Shown: positions 5,866 to 13,468, counted from the stretch's first letter. The stretch: 13,665 bases of DNA from CANIGN01 sp964538275 (GCA_964538275.1 CAZIFW010000068.1:1-13665); one strand, 5' to 3'. Notes: generated by a model from the letters alone, not told the origin. A program made the numbers and translations.

Positions 5866-6644
5866 TAGTGACTTGCCTTTCCAAGGTAAGCTTCAATCAC
5901 CTTTGGATTTGTTTGAATTTCTTTTGCCGTACCTTCTGCAATTTTCACCCCGTAATCTAGTACAGCAATACGCTCGCAGAGATTCATCACAAGTTTCATG
6001 TCGTGCTCAATCAAGAGAACCGTAACATTAAAAAGATCGCGAATTTTCTTTATCGTGTCTGTCAAAGACTTAGTTTCATTTGGATTCATGCCCGCAGCTG
6101 GCTCATCTAAAAGAACGAGTTGCGCTCCCGTGCCTAAAGCACGTGCAATTTCCAAGCGACGTTGCTCTCCATAGGGCAAAGCACCTGCCATTTCATTTGC
6201 TTTTTTCTTGAGATCAAATATTTGTAAAATCTCCAAAGCCACTACTTTTTTTTCTTGCTCAATTTCTAAACTACTTTTGAGTTTTAAAATTTCAGAAAGG
6301 ATACTGGGAATTTTTGCTTTAGGTGAATGATCTATGGCCACAAGAACGTTTTCCAAAACTGTCATTTCTTTAAAAAGACGAATGTTTTGAAAAGTCCGCG
6401 CCATTCCCTTAGAAGTGATTTTGCAAGTTTTGAGACCTAAAGTGTTTTCACCAAAAAGCTCTACTTTACCTTGAGTAGGAACGTAAACTCCGGTGAGCAA
6501 ATTAAAGACTGTGGTTTTTCCAGCTCCATTGGGGCCAATCAAACCAAAAATACTCCCTTTGGGAATTTCTAGATTTAATTCCCAAACAGCTTTTAAACCA
6601 CCAAAGCGAATTCCTAAATCTTTTAAACAAAGCGCATTGCTCAT
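5865..6644 (-). CDS. livG: branched-chain amino-acid ABC transporter ATPase LivG
   Basis: Second ATPase of the importer, expected to pair with LivF under the LivHM permease. Walker A is GPNGAGKT (37-44). The signature is the LivG-type variant LPYGEQRRLEIARAL (156-170). Walker B is LVLLDEPAAGMNP (D180/E181) and the H-loop His is in LIEHD (H214). The Q-loop segment ARTFQNIRLF is also present. At 259 aa the length is usual. The start codon overlaps the livM stop by 4 bp (ATGA), indicating coupled translation. Confidence 0.95.
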   Translation of the reverse strand: MSNALCLKDLGIRFGGLKAVWELNLEIPKGSIFGLIGPNGAGKTTVFNLLTGVYVPTQGKVELFGENTLGLKTCKITSKGMARTFQNIRLFKEMTVLENVLVAIDHSPKAKIPSILSEILKLKSSLEIEQEKKVVALEILQIFDLKKKANEMAGALPYGEQRRLEIARALGTGAQLVLLDEPAAGMNPNETKSLTDTIKKIRDLFNVTVLLIEHDMKLVMNLCERIAVLDYGVKIAEGTAKEIQTNPKVIEAYLGKASH

Positions 6645-7624
6645 GCAGACGCCTCCGCTTTTTTTCGATTGAGAATGTTTTTTAGAAGTTCACTTATTTC
6701 CATGCGCCCTAGTAATCCCTGGGGGCGAGCAAGCATAAGGACAATCAACAAGAAGGAATAAATCACCATACGCAAATCGACTCCGCCCGTATAGGATTCT
6801 AGACCTCTCAAAGCTTCAGGAAGTATGGTGAGTAAAACAGCAGCAATAACGGAGCCCGAAAGAGATCCCATTCCACCCAAAACAACCATAATGATAATTT
6901 CGAAACTCTTTGTAAAAGTAAAACCCGTTGGAGTTACAATTTGCACCACGTGCGCGTATAAACCACCCGCTAAACCTGCAAAAAAAGCACCAATTACGAA
7001 TGCTCGCACTTTGATTTGAGTGGTAGGCACTCCCATAGACTCAGCAGCAATTTCATCTTCTCTTACGGCCACAAAAGCACGTCCGTAACGAGATCGTACA
7101 ATGCGCCATAAAACAAAAAAAGTAATCAGTGCAGATGTAAAAATCCAAGCAAAGTTTGCAAGTGGAGGAATGCCTGGCATTCCTCTTGGGCCGCCCACAA
7201 CTTCCATATTAAGAAGCAAGACTCGAATAATTTCTCCAAAACCCAAAGTTACAATCGCAAGATAATCGCCCTTGAGTCGCAACGAAGGAAGACCTACCAA
7301 GTAACCCATTAAGCCTGCAGCCGTAGCACCGGCAAGTAAGGGTATAAAAAAGAAATATACGCCCATGTCAGACATAAAAAAGTCACGATAAAAAACGGTA
7401 GTAATAACAGCGCTCATGTAAGCGCCTACAGCCATAAAACCTGCATGGCCCATAGAGAATTGGCCAGTAAAACCGTTAATCAAATTCAAACTAGTTGCCA
7501 ATATGATAGCCACACCACATTGAAGAAGAATTAAAGTTTCATAGGGAGGAAAAAATGCAGAGAGTATAGGCGAAAGAATCCAAACAACTAAAAGAGCTAC
7601 AAACCACTTAAGATTGGCTTTCAT
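6641..7624 (-). CDS. livM: branched-chain amino-acid ABC transporter permease LivM
   Basis: Inner-membrane permease subunit (327 aa) with multiple hydrophobic segments from the N-terminus (WFVALLVVWILSPILSAFF) to LLIVLMLARPQGL near the C-terminus. Family hallmarks are LNLINGFTGQFSMGHAGFMAVGAY (about residues 46-69) and the cytoplasmic coupling segment MVVLGGMGSLSGSVIAA (about 246-262), which contacts the ATPases. The C-terminal RPQGLLGR motif is also typical. The start is two bases after the livH stop. Confidence 0.93.
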   Translation of the reverse strand: MKANLKWFVALLVVWILSPILSAFFPPYETLILLQCGVAIILATSLNLINGFTGQFSMGHAGFMAVGAYMSAVITTVFYRDFFMSDMGVYFFFIPLLAGATAAGLMGYLVGLPSLRLKGDYLAIVTLGFGEIIRVLLLNMEVVGGPRGMPGIPPLANFAWIFTSALITFFVLWRIVRSRYGRAFVAVREDEIAAESMGVPTTQIKVRAFVIGAFFAGLAGGLYAHVVQIVTPTGFTFTKSFEIIIMVVLGGMGSLSGSVIAAVLLTILPEALRGLESYTGGVDLRMVIYSFLLIVLMLARPQGLLGRMEISELLKNILNRKKAEASA

Positions 7625-7626
7625 GC

Positions 7627-8529
7627 TTAAACTTTCTCCACGCGATTTACACCAAAAAGCCCCGAGGGTTTAAAAAGTAGAACTACAATTAAAATTGCGA
7701 ATGCAAGAGCGTCTCGCAACGTAGGGGCTCCATAGCCCACCAAAAAACCTTCTGCTAAGCCTAGGGAAATAGCACCAATCACAGCACCTTGAATATTTCC
7801 AATTCCACCCAGTACAGCAGCAACAAAACATTTAAGGCCAGGAACTACTCCCATGAGCGGATCAATCTTGGGGTATATCAATCCTACCAAAACACCCGCT
7901 GCACCCGCCAAAGCTGAACCCAACATAAAAGTAAAAGAAATAACTCTATTCGTTGGAATGCCCATAAGACTTGCAAGGTCATGACTAAAACTCACGGCTC
8001 TCATGGCACGTCCCATCCGTGTGTGAAAAATTAAATACTGAAGCGCCGCCATTAAAATAAGCGACACTGTAAGCACAACAACTTGCAGCGGATTGATGGT
8101 GAGCTCTCCGATAGAGAGGTCCGTTTGTGGTTGATATACTTGAGGAAAGAAACGCGGAGTAGATCCAAAGAGCGCTTGGCCACCAAACTCCAAGAAGAGA
8201 GAAACTCCCACGGCTGTAATTAATAAATTGATTCGAGGAGCTCCTCTTAAGGGTCGATACGCAAAGCGCTCAATTAAAAAACCAATCAAAGCACAACCCA
8301 CCATTGCAGAGGCAAGTGCAATTAATAGAGATGAAATAGAAGGATGTGTGCCCAAACCAAGTGCGTTTGAAACATAGAAAGCAATATAAGCTCCCAACAT
8401 AAAAACATCTGCATGCGCAAAGTTAATAAGCTGGAGCACACCAAAAACCATGGTGTACCCCAGCGCGATAAGTGCATAGATGCTACCAACGGAAAGCCCG
8501 TTGATAAAATGCTGTAAAAACTCCTGCAT
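7627..8529 (-). CDS. livH: branched-chain amino-acid ABC transporter permease LivH
   Basis: Second inner-membrane permease subunit, 300 aa. The N-terminal NGLSVGSIYALIALGYTMVF, then GVLQLINFAHADVFMLGAY, and the coupling segment FVAAVLGGIGNIQGAVIGA match LivH. The C-terminus KPSGLFG is the LivH counterpart of the LivM RPQGLLG ending. Its ATG overlaps the stop of the binding-protein gene by one base (TAATG), so the permease is translationally coupled to the substrate-binding subunit. Confidence 0.94.
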   Translation of the reverse strand: MQEFLQHFINGLSVGSIYALIALGYTMVFGVLQLINFAHADVFMLGAYIAFYVSNALGLGTHPSISSLLIALASAMVGCALIGFLIERFAYRPLRGAPRINLLITAVGVSLFLEFGGQALFGSTPRFFPQVYQPQTDLSIGELTINPLQVVVLTVSLILMAALQYLIFHTRMGRAMRAVSFSHDLASLMGIPTNRVISFTFMLGSALAGAAGVLVGLIYPKIDPLMGVVPGLKCFVAAVLGGIGNIQGAVIGAISLGLAEGFLVGYGAPTLRDALAFAILIVVLLFKPSGLFGVNRVEKV

Positions 8530-9692
8530 TAGGGACTAACTGTTCCTACGAAGTTGTATTTCCCACCGTCGATCTTAAGAACAACCGCTGCTTTAGTTGG
8601 GTTTCTCTTTTCATCAAGAGTGATATTCCCAGTAACAGCCTGGAAGTTTTTTGTAGAAGCAATAGCTTCTCTCAAATCAGGACCATTCAATGATTTTGCT
8701 CTCTTCATAGAATCTGCAAGTACATAAAGAGCATCGTAACCTAGAACTGCCATTGTATCTGGAGTTTCGCCGCCATTTGCTGCTTTATACTTTGAAATAA
8801 ACTCTTGAACCTTTGGATTTTTATCTTCCGAAGAATAATGGTTAGAGAAGTAGTGGCCATTCAAAGCGTCTCCTCCAATTTCGTGTAACTTAGGAGAATC
8901 CCATCCGTCGCCACCCATAAGTGGAATATTCATTTTCAGTTCTTTAGCCTGTCTGACAATCAAACCAACTTCTGTGTAGTAACCAGGAACAAAAATAGCA
9001 TCTGGCTTCTTAGCTTTAATAGAAGTTAACTGCGATTTGAAATCAATGTCTCCGCTGCTGTAACTCTGAGTCACTAAAACTTCTCCACCACCCGCTTTGA
9101 AAGCTTGAGTGAAAAAATCAGAAAGGCCCATGCTGTAGTCACTCTTAACATCGCGAAGGATAGCAACTTTTTTTGCTTTCAAATTATCCATCGCAAATTT
9201 TGCCATCACTGTTCCTTGGAAAGGATCAATGAAACAAACGCGAAACACATAGTCACCCATTTCAGTAACTTTTGGATTTGTAGAAGCTGGTGTGATCATG
9301 GGCACTTTGTATTGTTGAGCGATAGGTGCCATTGCCATACTTCTAGAACTTGCAACTTCACCAATAATTGCAACAACTTTATCTTGAGTGATTAATTTTG
9401 TAACCGCAGTAGCAGCTTCTTCTGCTTTACCTTGGTTATCTAAGGAGATGAGTTCTAACATTTTACCGTTAATACCGCCGGCTTTGTTTACTTCTTCAAC
9501 AGCTAGTTTTAATCCTTTGTGAGTAGAGGTTCCAAAAGTTGCCTCTGATCCCGTCATGGATCCAACTTCACCAATCTTAATAGTATTGCCTGCGCTTTTA
9601 TTTGCGCCCGTGCAACTCACAAGCATTAAGCTAAAGGCTGCTGTAATTACTGAACTAGAAACATTTGTAAGACCCCATCTCATTTTTTTCAT
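8529..9692 (-). CDS. livJ: substrate-binding lipoprotein of the liv ABC importer
   Basis: Extracytoplasmic receptor of the importer (387 aa, type I periplasmic-binding fold, Leu/Ile/Val-binding family). Residues 1-26 form a lipoprotein signal peptide ending LVSC, with C27 as the lipidation site, so the protein is predicted to be membrane-tethered rather than freely periplasmic as in E. coli LivJ. Family landmarks are IKIGEVGSMTG (about 39-49), HKGLKLAVEEVNKAGGINGK, VAIIGEVASSRSMAMAPIAQ, PMITPASTNPKVTE and NGHYFSNHYSSED. First gene of the operon. ATG codons at positions 1 and 4 are both possible; the first has no Shine-Dalgarno sequence and a promoter-like element ends seven bases upstream. 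Ligand identity within the amino-acid/amide group cannot be fixed from sequence. Confidence 0.92.
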   Translation of the reverse strand: MKKMRWGLTNVSSSVITAAFSLMLVSCTGANKSAGNTIKIGEVGSMTGSEATFGTSTHKGLKLAVEEVNKAGGINGKMLELISLDNQGKAEEAATAVTKLITQDKVVAIIGEVASSRSMAMAPIAQQYKVPMITPASTNPKVTEMGDYVFRVCFIDPFQGTVMAKFAMDNLKAKKVAILRDVKSDYSMGLSDFFTQAFKAGGGEVLVTQSYSSGDIDFKSQLTSIKAKKPDAIFVPGYYTEVGLIVRQAKELKMNIPLMGGDGWDSPKLHEIGGDALNGHYFSNHYSSEDKNPKVQEFISKYKAANGGETPDTMAVLGYDALYVLADSMKRAKSLNGPDLREAIASTKNFQAVTGNITLDEKRNPTKAAVVLKIDGGKYNFVGTVSP

Positions 9693-9699
9693 AGTGCCA

Positions 9700-9727
9700 A
9701 ATATACAAAGTTTTGTGATGATAGCAA
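9700..9727 (-). promoter_or_regulatory. putative liv operon promoter
   Basis: On the minus strand TTGCTA (9727-9722), a 16-bp spacer and TATATT (9705-9700), a good sigma70-type match. The -10 ends seven bases before the ATG at 9692, so the predicted start point is at or next to the A of the start codon. That would make the message leaderless, consistent with the absence of a ribosome-binding site. Confidence 0.55.
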
Positions 9728-9736
9728 AAGGAATTT

Positions 9737-9775
9737 AAAAAGACTGTGTGCGGGGTACGCTTAGCGATACCCCGC
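9737..9775 (-). terminator. GC-rich hairpin with T-run upstream of the liv promoter
   Basis: GCGGGGTA (9750-9757) and TACCCCGC (9768-9775) pair perfectly. An inner CGC/GCG extends the stem after a bulged base. On the minus strand it is followed, after a six-base gap, by TCTTTTT (9743-9737). The layout suggests a leftward terminator insulating the liv promoter from upstream antisense or khpA read-through. The gap before the T-run weakens the case, and an operator palindrome for the divergent pair of genes is an alternative. Confidence 0.45.
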
Positions 9776-9826
9776 TCCAGACAAAACCCCTGAAGCTCTG
9801 ATACACTTATTGGAGTGATGCTCGGG

Positions 9827-10279
9827 ATGAAACGACGTTTTTTATTGCCGCTACTTGTTAGTTTTATGTTTGTGGATAGCCTTTTCGCAGATGCTCCTGT
9901 CGCTGCAGAAACTAAAAGCAAAGAAACCCCTAAACTCAGCCAACGTGAAGACACGTCGCGTTTTGAAACTACCCCCTGGATTAAAAAAATCGACCTGACA
10001 AAAACTTCAGGATTGCTACGAATCATAGTCAAAGCAAGTGCCCCTACTGAATGTTACAAACAGCGAGAGATAGAACGTATCTTTGAAAAAAACGCAGTAA
10101 AAATTGTGCTTCGACTTCAACGTCCAAAAGGAACGAAAGAATGTTCCAATACAAAAATATTTGATTACGAAGAAAAAGTCTTCGAAAGTGCTTTAGAACA
10201 AGCCCCTGCGCATATATGGATACTTGGACACGAAGGGTGGCACAAACTTAAGGTGCATGAGAATGGCAAAGTGTTATAG
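9827..10279 (+). CDS. secreted protein of unknown function
   Basis: I do not recognise this family. From the ATG at 9827 the product is 150 aa with a clear Sec signal peptide: MKRR, a hydrophobic stretch to residue 20, and probable cleavage after SLFA. The mature part begins with an Ala/Lys/Glu/Thr-rich linker (22-50). A compact region follows (51-150) with beta-like strands (GLLRIIVKA, AVKIVLRLQRP), two cysteines (C76, C106) that could form a disulfide in the periplasm, and a GWHKLKVHENGK end. The mixed-strand pattern faintly recalls AMIN-like domains, which is only a guess. Earlier in-frame GTG/ATG codons at 9815/9818 would put MLG ahead of the signal peptide; GGAG at 9812 fits the 9827 start loosely. 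It overlaps the next gene by 17 bp. Confidence 0.75.
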   Translation: MKRRFLLPLLVSFMFVDSLFADAPVAAETKSKETPKLSQREDTSRFETTPWIKKIDLTKTSGLLRIIVKASAPTECYKQREIERIFEKNAVKIVLRLQRPKGTKECSNTKIFDYEEKVFESALEQAPAHIWILGHEGWHKLKVHENGKVL

Positions 10280-10556
10280 CTGTAACAACAATTTAGATGC
10301 TTATTTGCTGAGTAAAGTGAGCCGACAAGACTCCTGCATCAAGTGTGGCCGCGATATACGATGTTGCAAGAATTGCATCTTTTACGAACCCAATTCGCAC
10401 TGGGAATGTAGAGAAGAAGTCTCAGAACATGTTTTAGACAAAGAAAAAGCAAATTTTTGTGATCACTTTAAACTTAATCCTAATGCGAGTGGTTCTGATT
10501 CGAATTCTAAAGAGTCTTTATTAAGTGCGGCTGAAGCTCTATTTAAGAAGAAATAG
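10263..10556 (+). CDS. small Cys-rich zinc-ribbon protein
   Basis: 97-residue cytoplasmic protein with nine cysteines, most in paired knuckles: CYSC (4-7), CIKC (25-28), CCKNC (34-38), then H46, C49 and C66. The first two knuckles look like a zinc ribbon. The segment CCKNCIFYEP, followed by a Cys-Arg-Glu motif and then LDKEKANFCDHF (58-69), resembles small uncharacterised zinc-ribbon proteins I associate with deltaproteobacteria-like and spirochaete genomes; that is recall, not a search. The C-terminal tail is Ser/Asn-rich and probably disordered. The start at 10263 is chosen for AAGG (10250-10253) nine bases upstream; an in-frame ATG at 10257 lies too close to it. The start is inside the end of the secreted-protein gene, so the two are likely co-translated. 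Function unknown. Confidence 0.8.
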   Translation: MAKCYSCNNNLDAYLLSKVSRQDSCIKCGRDIRCCKNCIFYEPNSHWECREEVSEHVLDKEKANFCDHFKLNPNASGSDSNSKESLLSAAEALFKKK

Positions 10557-10597
10557 ATGTAGAAAAAAAGGTCAAGGAAGCTCCCTACGATTTAATC

Positions 10598-10629
10598 TAA
10601 AAATAAAAAATTAAACTAATAAAGTTTAA
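10598..10629 (-). terminator. AT-rich terminator after khpA
   Basis: On the minus strand TTAAACT (10629-10623), a five-base loop and AGTTTAA (10617-10611) form a perfect 7-bp stem, followed immediately by TTTTTTATTTTT. It starts 12 bp after the khpA stop. The stem is AT-only apart from one pair, so efficiency may be modest. The rest of the 84-bp gap (10557-10640) shows nothing else. Confidence 0.6.
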
Positions 10630-10640
10630 GGTTTATTCGA

Positions 10641-10892
10641 TTACTCGATAATTTCCAACACTGAGCGGATCTTGAGTTTTGTTGAAGCTGCATTCAACAC
10701 AGTTCTCAAAGATTGAGCAGTACGTCCTTGTTTTCCGATCACTTTGCCTAGGTCATCCCTAGCCACGTGAAGCTCAATAACCGTCGTTTGTTCACCACGG
10801 ATTGCAGAGACTTTCACTTGATCTGGAAAATCAACGAGCGCCTTAACAATATACTCAATCAAAGAAACTAACTCGCTTTCATTTTCAGCCAT
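10641..10892 (-). CDS. khpA: KH-domain RNA-binding protein KhpA
   Basis: 83-aa single type II KH domain, the full length for KhpA (YlqC family). This RNA chaperone-like protein works with KhpB in Gram-positive bacteria, where it affects cell division and envelope synthesis. The nucleic-acid-binding GxxG loop is G53-K-Q-G56 within DLGKVIGKQGRTAQSLRTVL. N-terminal LVSLIEYIVKALVDFPDQV and C-terminal LEIIE are typical. A good ribosome-binding site, GAGG (10902-10899), lies six bases before the ATG. Here it stands alone, divergent from the lptM-like/dap operon, rather than in the common rpsP-khpA-rimM-trmD arrangement. The adjacent terminator suggests a monocistronic unit. Confidence 0.92.
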   Translation of the reverse strand: MAENESELVSLIEYIVKALVDFPDQVKVSAIRGEQTTVIELHVARDDLGKVIGKQGRTAQSLRTVLNAASTKLKIRSVLEIIE

Positions 10893-10893
10893 A

Positions 10894-10923
10894 TTCGACC
10901 TCGATACATCTTTCGTTTATGCT
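10894..10923 (+). promoter_or_regulatory. putative promoter of the lptM-like/dap operon
   Basis: TTCGAC (10894-10899), an 18-bp spacer and TATGCT (10918-10923). The predicted start point falls at about the ATG at 10930, which has no Shine-Dalgarno sequence. The same TTCGAC appears at the protease promoter. Only 37 bp separate the divergent khpA and lptM-like start codons, so promoters for both must lie here or inside the genes. Confidence 0.35.
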
Positions 10924-10929
10924 TCTATC

Positions 10930-11079
10930 ATGAATTCTAGCTTGATAAAGGGCTTGTTCCTTAGCGGATTAATTCTTTCTCTAACGCATTGTGGCATAAA
11001 AAAAGATCCGACCTCTGATATAGAACAAGAAGGCCCCCATACTCACCTAAGAAAGGCCGAAAAAACTAAGCAACCATGA
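10930..11079 (+). CDS. lptM: small LptM (YifL)-like lipoprotein
   Basis: A 49-codon gene likely to be missed by automatic callers. The product starts MNSSLIKG, has a hydrophobic run (LFLSGLILSL) and then THCGIKKDP, ending in a charged tail. This is the layout of the tiny LptM/YifL lipoproteins: a lipoprotein signal, Cys, then a short CGLKGP-like segment. In enterobacteria that gene sits directly upstream of dapF, exactly as here, and LptM assists maturation of the LPS transporter LptD in the outer membrane. The stop overlaps the dapF start by 4 bp (ATGA). The residue before the predicted lipidated Cys21 is His instead of Gly/Ala/Ser, so lipidation is less certain than usual. Identity rests on context plus signal architecture; the mature part is too short for firm homology. 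Confidence 0.65.
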   Translation: MNSSLIKGLFLSGLILSLTHCGIKKDPTSDIEQEGPHTHLRKAEKTKQP

Positions 11080-11894
11080 ACTTTTATAAATTCGAAGCTA
11101 CCGGCAACGACTTCATCATTCTCAATCAACCCTACGAGCCACAAAAGCACGTAGCCACTTGGGTCAAAAAGCTTTGCGAAAAACACCTTGGAATTGGCGC
11201 AGATGGGCTTTTCTTCATATGGCAAAACAACAACGAATGGAATTGGAAATTCTTCAATAATGACGGTTCTATAGCTAAATTTTGCGGAAATGCTGCGCGA
11301 AGCGCGACCTTATGGCTTCATGAGCAAATAGATTCTCAAAAGAAAGATTGGACGTGGACTGATGGCGAACAATTTTTCAAAGGCCGCGTACTTGATACTC
11401 AAAAGGTAGAAGTTCTTTGGCCCAAATCTAAACTCAAAGCGCTCGAACTCAGAAGCCACCATCAAATGATGGTGAAACAACTTCACGACATTGGGATGGA
11501 AAGCGCTCAATGGGTGAGCGCTGGAGTTCCCCATCTTGTATTGATTGGCAGCTCCTGGCCTCGCAAAATAAGACACCTTTTTTACACAAATCACCTCACG
11601 CACCATCCTGAGTTTATAAAAGAAAGTAACATTTCATGGCTGAGTCGCACGGATATGACGCTTGTAAGTTATGAACGTGGCCTTGAAGCTGAAACTCTCT
11701 CCTGTGGCAGTGGTGCTCTCTCCGCGTATTACGCCCTTAAACTTAGAAGCAAAGAAGATAAAAATTTAAAAGTTCCCACAGAAATAGAATTTCATTTTCC
11801 TGGGGGACCTCTCACTGTTCGTGAAGGCGACGACGATTTACATTTGTCGGGACCTGTAAGAAAAGTTTTTGAAGGATATTACAATGAAACTTAA
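11076..11894 (+). CDS. dapF: diaminopimelate epimerase
   Basis: Cofactor-independent racemase-type enzyme converting LL- to meso-diaminopimelate, the peptidoglycan cross-linking residue and direct lysine precursor. The two catalytic cysteines are visible: C70 in FNNDGSIAKFCGNAAR and C210 in YERGLEAETLSCGSGA. Other landmarks are FEATGNDF (6-13), HLGIGADG (37-44), SAGVPH (148-153) and the terminal LSGPVRKVFEG. The length of 272 aa is normal; the middle (80-135) is divergent. Start and stop both overlap neighbours (4 bp with the lptM-like gene, 11 bp with dapA), so the gene is translationally coupled on both sides. Confidence 0.96.
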   Translation: MNFYKFEATGNDFIILNQPYEPQKHVATWVKKLCEKHLGIGADGLFFIWQNNNEWNWKFFNNDGSIAKFCGNAARSATLWLHEQIDSQKKDWTWTDGEQFFKGRVLDTQKVEVLWPKSKLKALELRSHHQMMVKQLHDIGMESAQWVSAGVPHLVLIGSSWPRKIRHLFYTNHLTHHPEFIKESNISWLSRTDMTLVSYERGLEAETLSCGSGALSAYYALKLRSKEDKNLKVPTEIEFHFPGGPLTVREGDDDLHLSGPVRKVFEGYYNET

Positions 11895-12768
11895 TTCGCA
11901 TTCTCAATGGAAGGGCGTTTGGACAGCGCTCATCACCCCTTTTGATACACAAGGAAAACTTGATCTTGGATCCCTTGAAAAGATGATTGAAAAACAGATT
12001 CAAGAACAGGTTACAGGCCTTGTTATTGCGGGCTCCACAGGAGAGGGTTCACTTTTAAACAATAGCGATTACTCAACACTTTTAAAAGCTGCTGTAGCTT
12101 TTGCTAAAGGCAGAATTCCTATTGTTGCAGGCCTCGGCATTGGAGGAACTCGCGAATGTCTTGAGCGAGCAAAACTTGCAAATGATGCACAAGTCAGCGC
12201 CCTTCTTGCCTCAGCCCCTGCCTATATAAAAACTCCCGCTCGTGGATTGGTAAAGCATTTTACAAAAATCGCTCAAATTGGTTTACCCGTTTGCCTATAT
12301 GATGTTCCTAGCAGAAGTGCCATTGGACTTCCGGATGAGGTTATTGATGAGCTCTTAAAAAGCGAAGTCGCCCCGCTCATTCATGCACTTAAAGATGCAA
12401 CCGGAAAACCTGAACGCATTCAGCACAAAGATGCCTGGAAAAACAAAATTGCACTTCTCTCTGGAGACGATGAAAGCTTTCCACAGTTTATGCAAATGGG
12501 TGGGCACGGAATTATCTCGGTAGCGACTCATTTTGCGCTGAAAGATTTTATTGCTGTTCAAAAATTAGAGAAAACTTCAAGTGACCGTTTTGAAAAAATC
12601 ACATCGTTCATAAAAGGTCTCTATTGGGAATCAAATCCGATACCTACCAAAAGCCTCGCGCACAAATTGGGATGGATTGCCCAACCTACTTTTCTAGAAC
12701 CTCTTTGCCCCATGAAACCTGAACTATTGGAAGACTTGCATGAACTCTACAGAAAAGAATTTAGCTAA
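11884..12768 (+). CDS. dapA: 4-hydroxy-tetrahydrodipicolinate synthase
   Basis: Class I aldolase condensing pyruvate with aspartate-semialdehyde, the committed step of the DAP/lysine branch. It is a TIM barrel of 294 aa. The start at 11884 is preferred over an upstream in-frame TTG because AAGGA (11872-11876) lies seven bases before this ATG. Active-site features are the Schiff-base lysine K170 in HALKDATG, Y139 in LYDVPSRS (R144 binds the substrate carboxylate), and GSTGEGS (50-56), where E. coli-type enzymes usually read GTTGE; here Ser replaces the first Thr. LSGDDESFPQFMQMGGHGIIS also matches the family. The last 29 bp overlap dapB. Confidence 0.95.
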   Translation: MKLNSHSQWKGVWTALITPFDTQGKLDLGSLEKMIEKQIQEQVTGLVIAGSTGEGSLLNNSDYSTLLKAAVAFAKGRIPIVAGLGIGGTRECLERAKLANDAQVSALLASAPAYIKTPARGLVKHFTKIAQIGLPVCLYDVPSRSAIGLPDEVIDELLKSEVAPLIHALKDATGKPERIQHKDAWKNKIALLSGDDESFPQFMQMGGHGIISVATHFALKDFIAVQKLEKTSSDRFEKITSFIKGLYWESNPIPTKSLAHKLGWIAQPTFLEPLCPMKPELLEDLHELYRKEFS

Positions 12769-13468
12769 AATTAAAATTGCTCTTATTGGAAGCTCAGGGA
12801 AAATGGGCCAAAAAATAACTGAGCTTTCAAAAGATCAAAGCTGGCAAAATAAAGTTCAACTTGTAGCTGAACTCAATTCCAAGAGCACAATCAAAGACCT
12901 TCCTCTTGAAACAGACGTTGTGATTGATTTTTCCAATGCTCAATCCACTCTTCAATGGGCAGAAGCTTTATCCAAAGCTCCCAAGAAAGTTCCTTATTTA
13001 ATTTGTTCCACCGGATTTAATACTGATGAATTTGCGCGCTTAAAAAAGAATTTAGCGCAAAACCCTTGGGCCTTTATCCCCAACACAAGCCTTGGGGTCT
13101 ATGCCTTTATTCGATGCTTATGTGGATTGGTTATGTTCTTTAAAGATATTCAATCCATTGAGATTCACGATATTCACCACGTCCACAAAAAAGACATGCC
13201 AAGCGGAACAGCTCTTTTAATTAAAGCTGCCCTCGTAGACGCCCTTGCCGCCAAAGGTTATCCCCAGGATATCCACATACGCTCTGGCCGAGAGGGCGAG
13301 GTTGTGGGCATTCATTCTGTTATTATTCAAAGGACTTTTGATAGGCTAATTCTTACCCACGAGGCACAGGACCGAAAACTCTTTGCCGAAGGAGCCCTAA
13401 GTTTGGCCGAAAAACTCGCGGCCAAAGCCCCCCGAGAAAAACCTTACACTTTTGACGAACTTCTTTAG
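12740..13468 (+). CDS. dapB: 4-hydroxy-tetrahydrodipicolinate reductase
   Basis: NAD(P)H-dependent reductase for the step after DapA. The Rossmann dinucleotide motif is IGSSGKMGQ (16-24). DFSNAQSTLQW (63-73), CSTGF (89-93) and NTSLGVYAF (115-123) follow. The catalytic/substrate motif is EIHDIHHVHKKDMPSGTAL with H146/H147 and K150, and GREGEVVGIHSVI is downstream. At 242 aa it is shorter than the E. coli enzyme (273), mainly because the cofactor-domain segment between LVAELN and DVVIDFS is abbreviated. The ATG, with GGAAG six bases upstream, lies 29 bp inside dapA. Last protein gene of the operon. Confidence 0.95.
   Translation: MNSTEKNLAKIKIALIGSSGKMGQKITELSKDQSWQNKVQLVAELNSKSTIKDLPLETDVVIDFSNAQSTLQWAEALSKAPKKVPYLICSTGFNTDEFARLKKNLAQNPWAFIPNTSLGVYAFIRCLCGLVMFFKDIQSIEIHDIHHVHKKDMPSGTALLIKAALVDALAAKGYPQDIHIRSGREGEVVGIHSVIIQRTFDRLILTHEAQDRKLFAEGALSLAEKLAAKAPREKPYTFDELL

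Noticed and set aside
9655..10032. 125-codon minus-strand open frame opposite the secreted-protein gene
   Set aside because: It is antisense to a gene with a clear signal peptide, runs into the livJ start region, and its product shows no recognisable domain; treated as a shadow frame.
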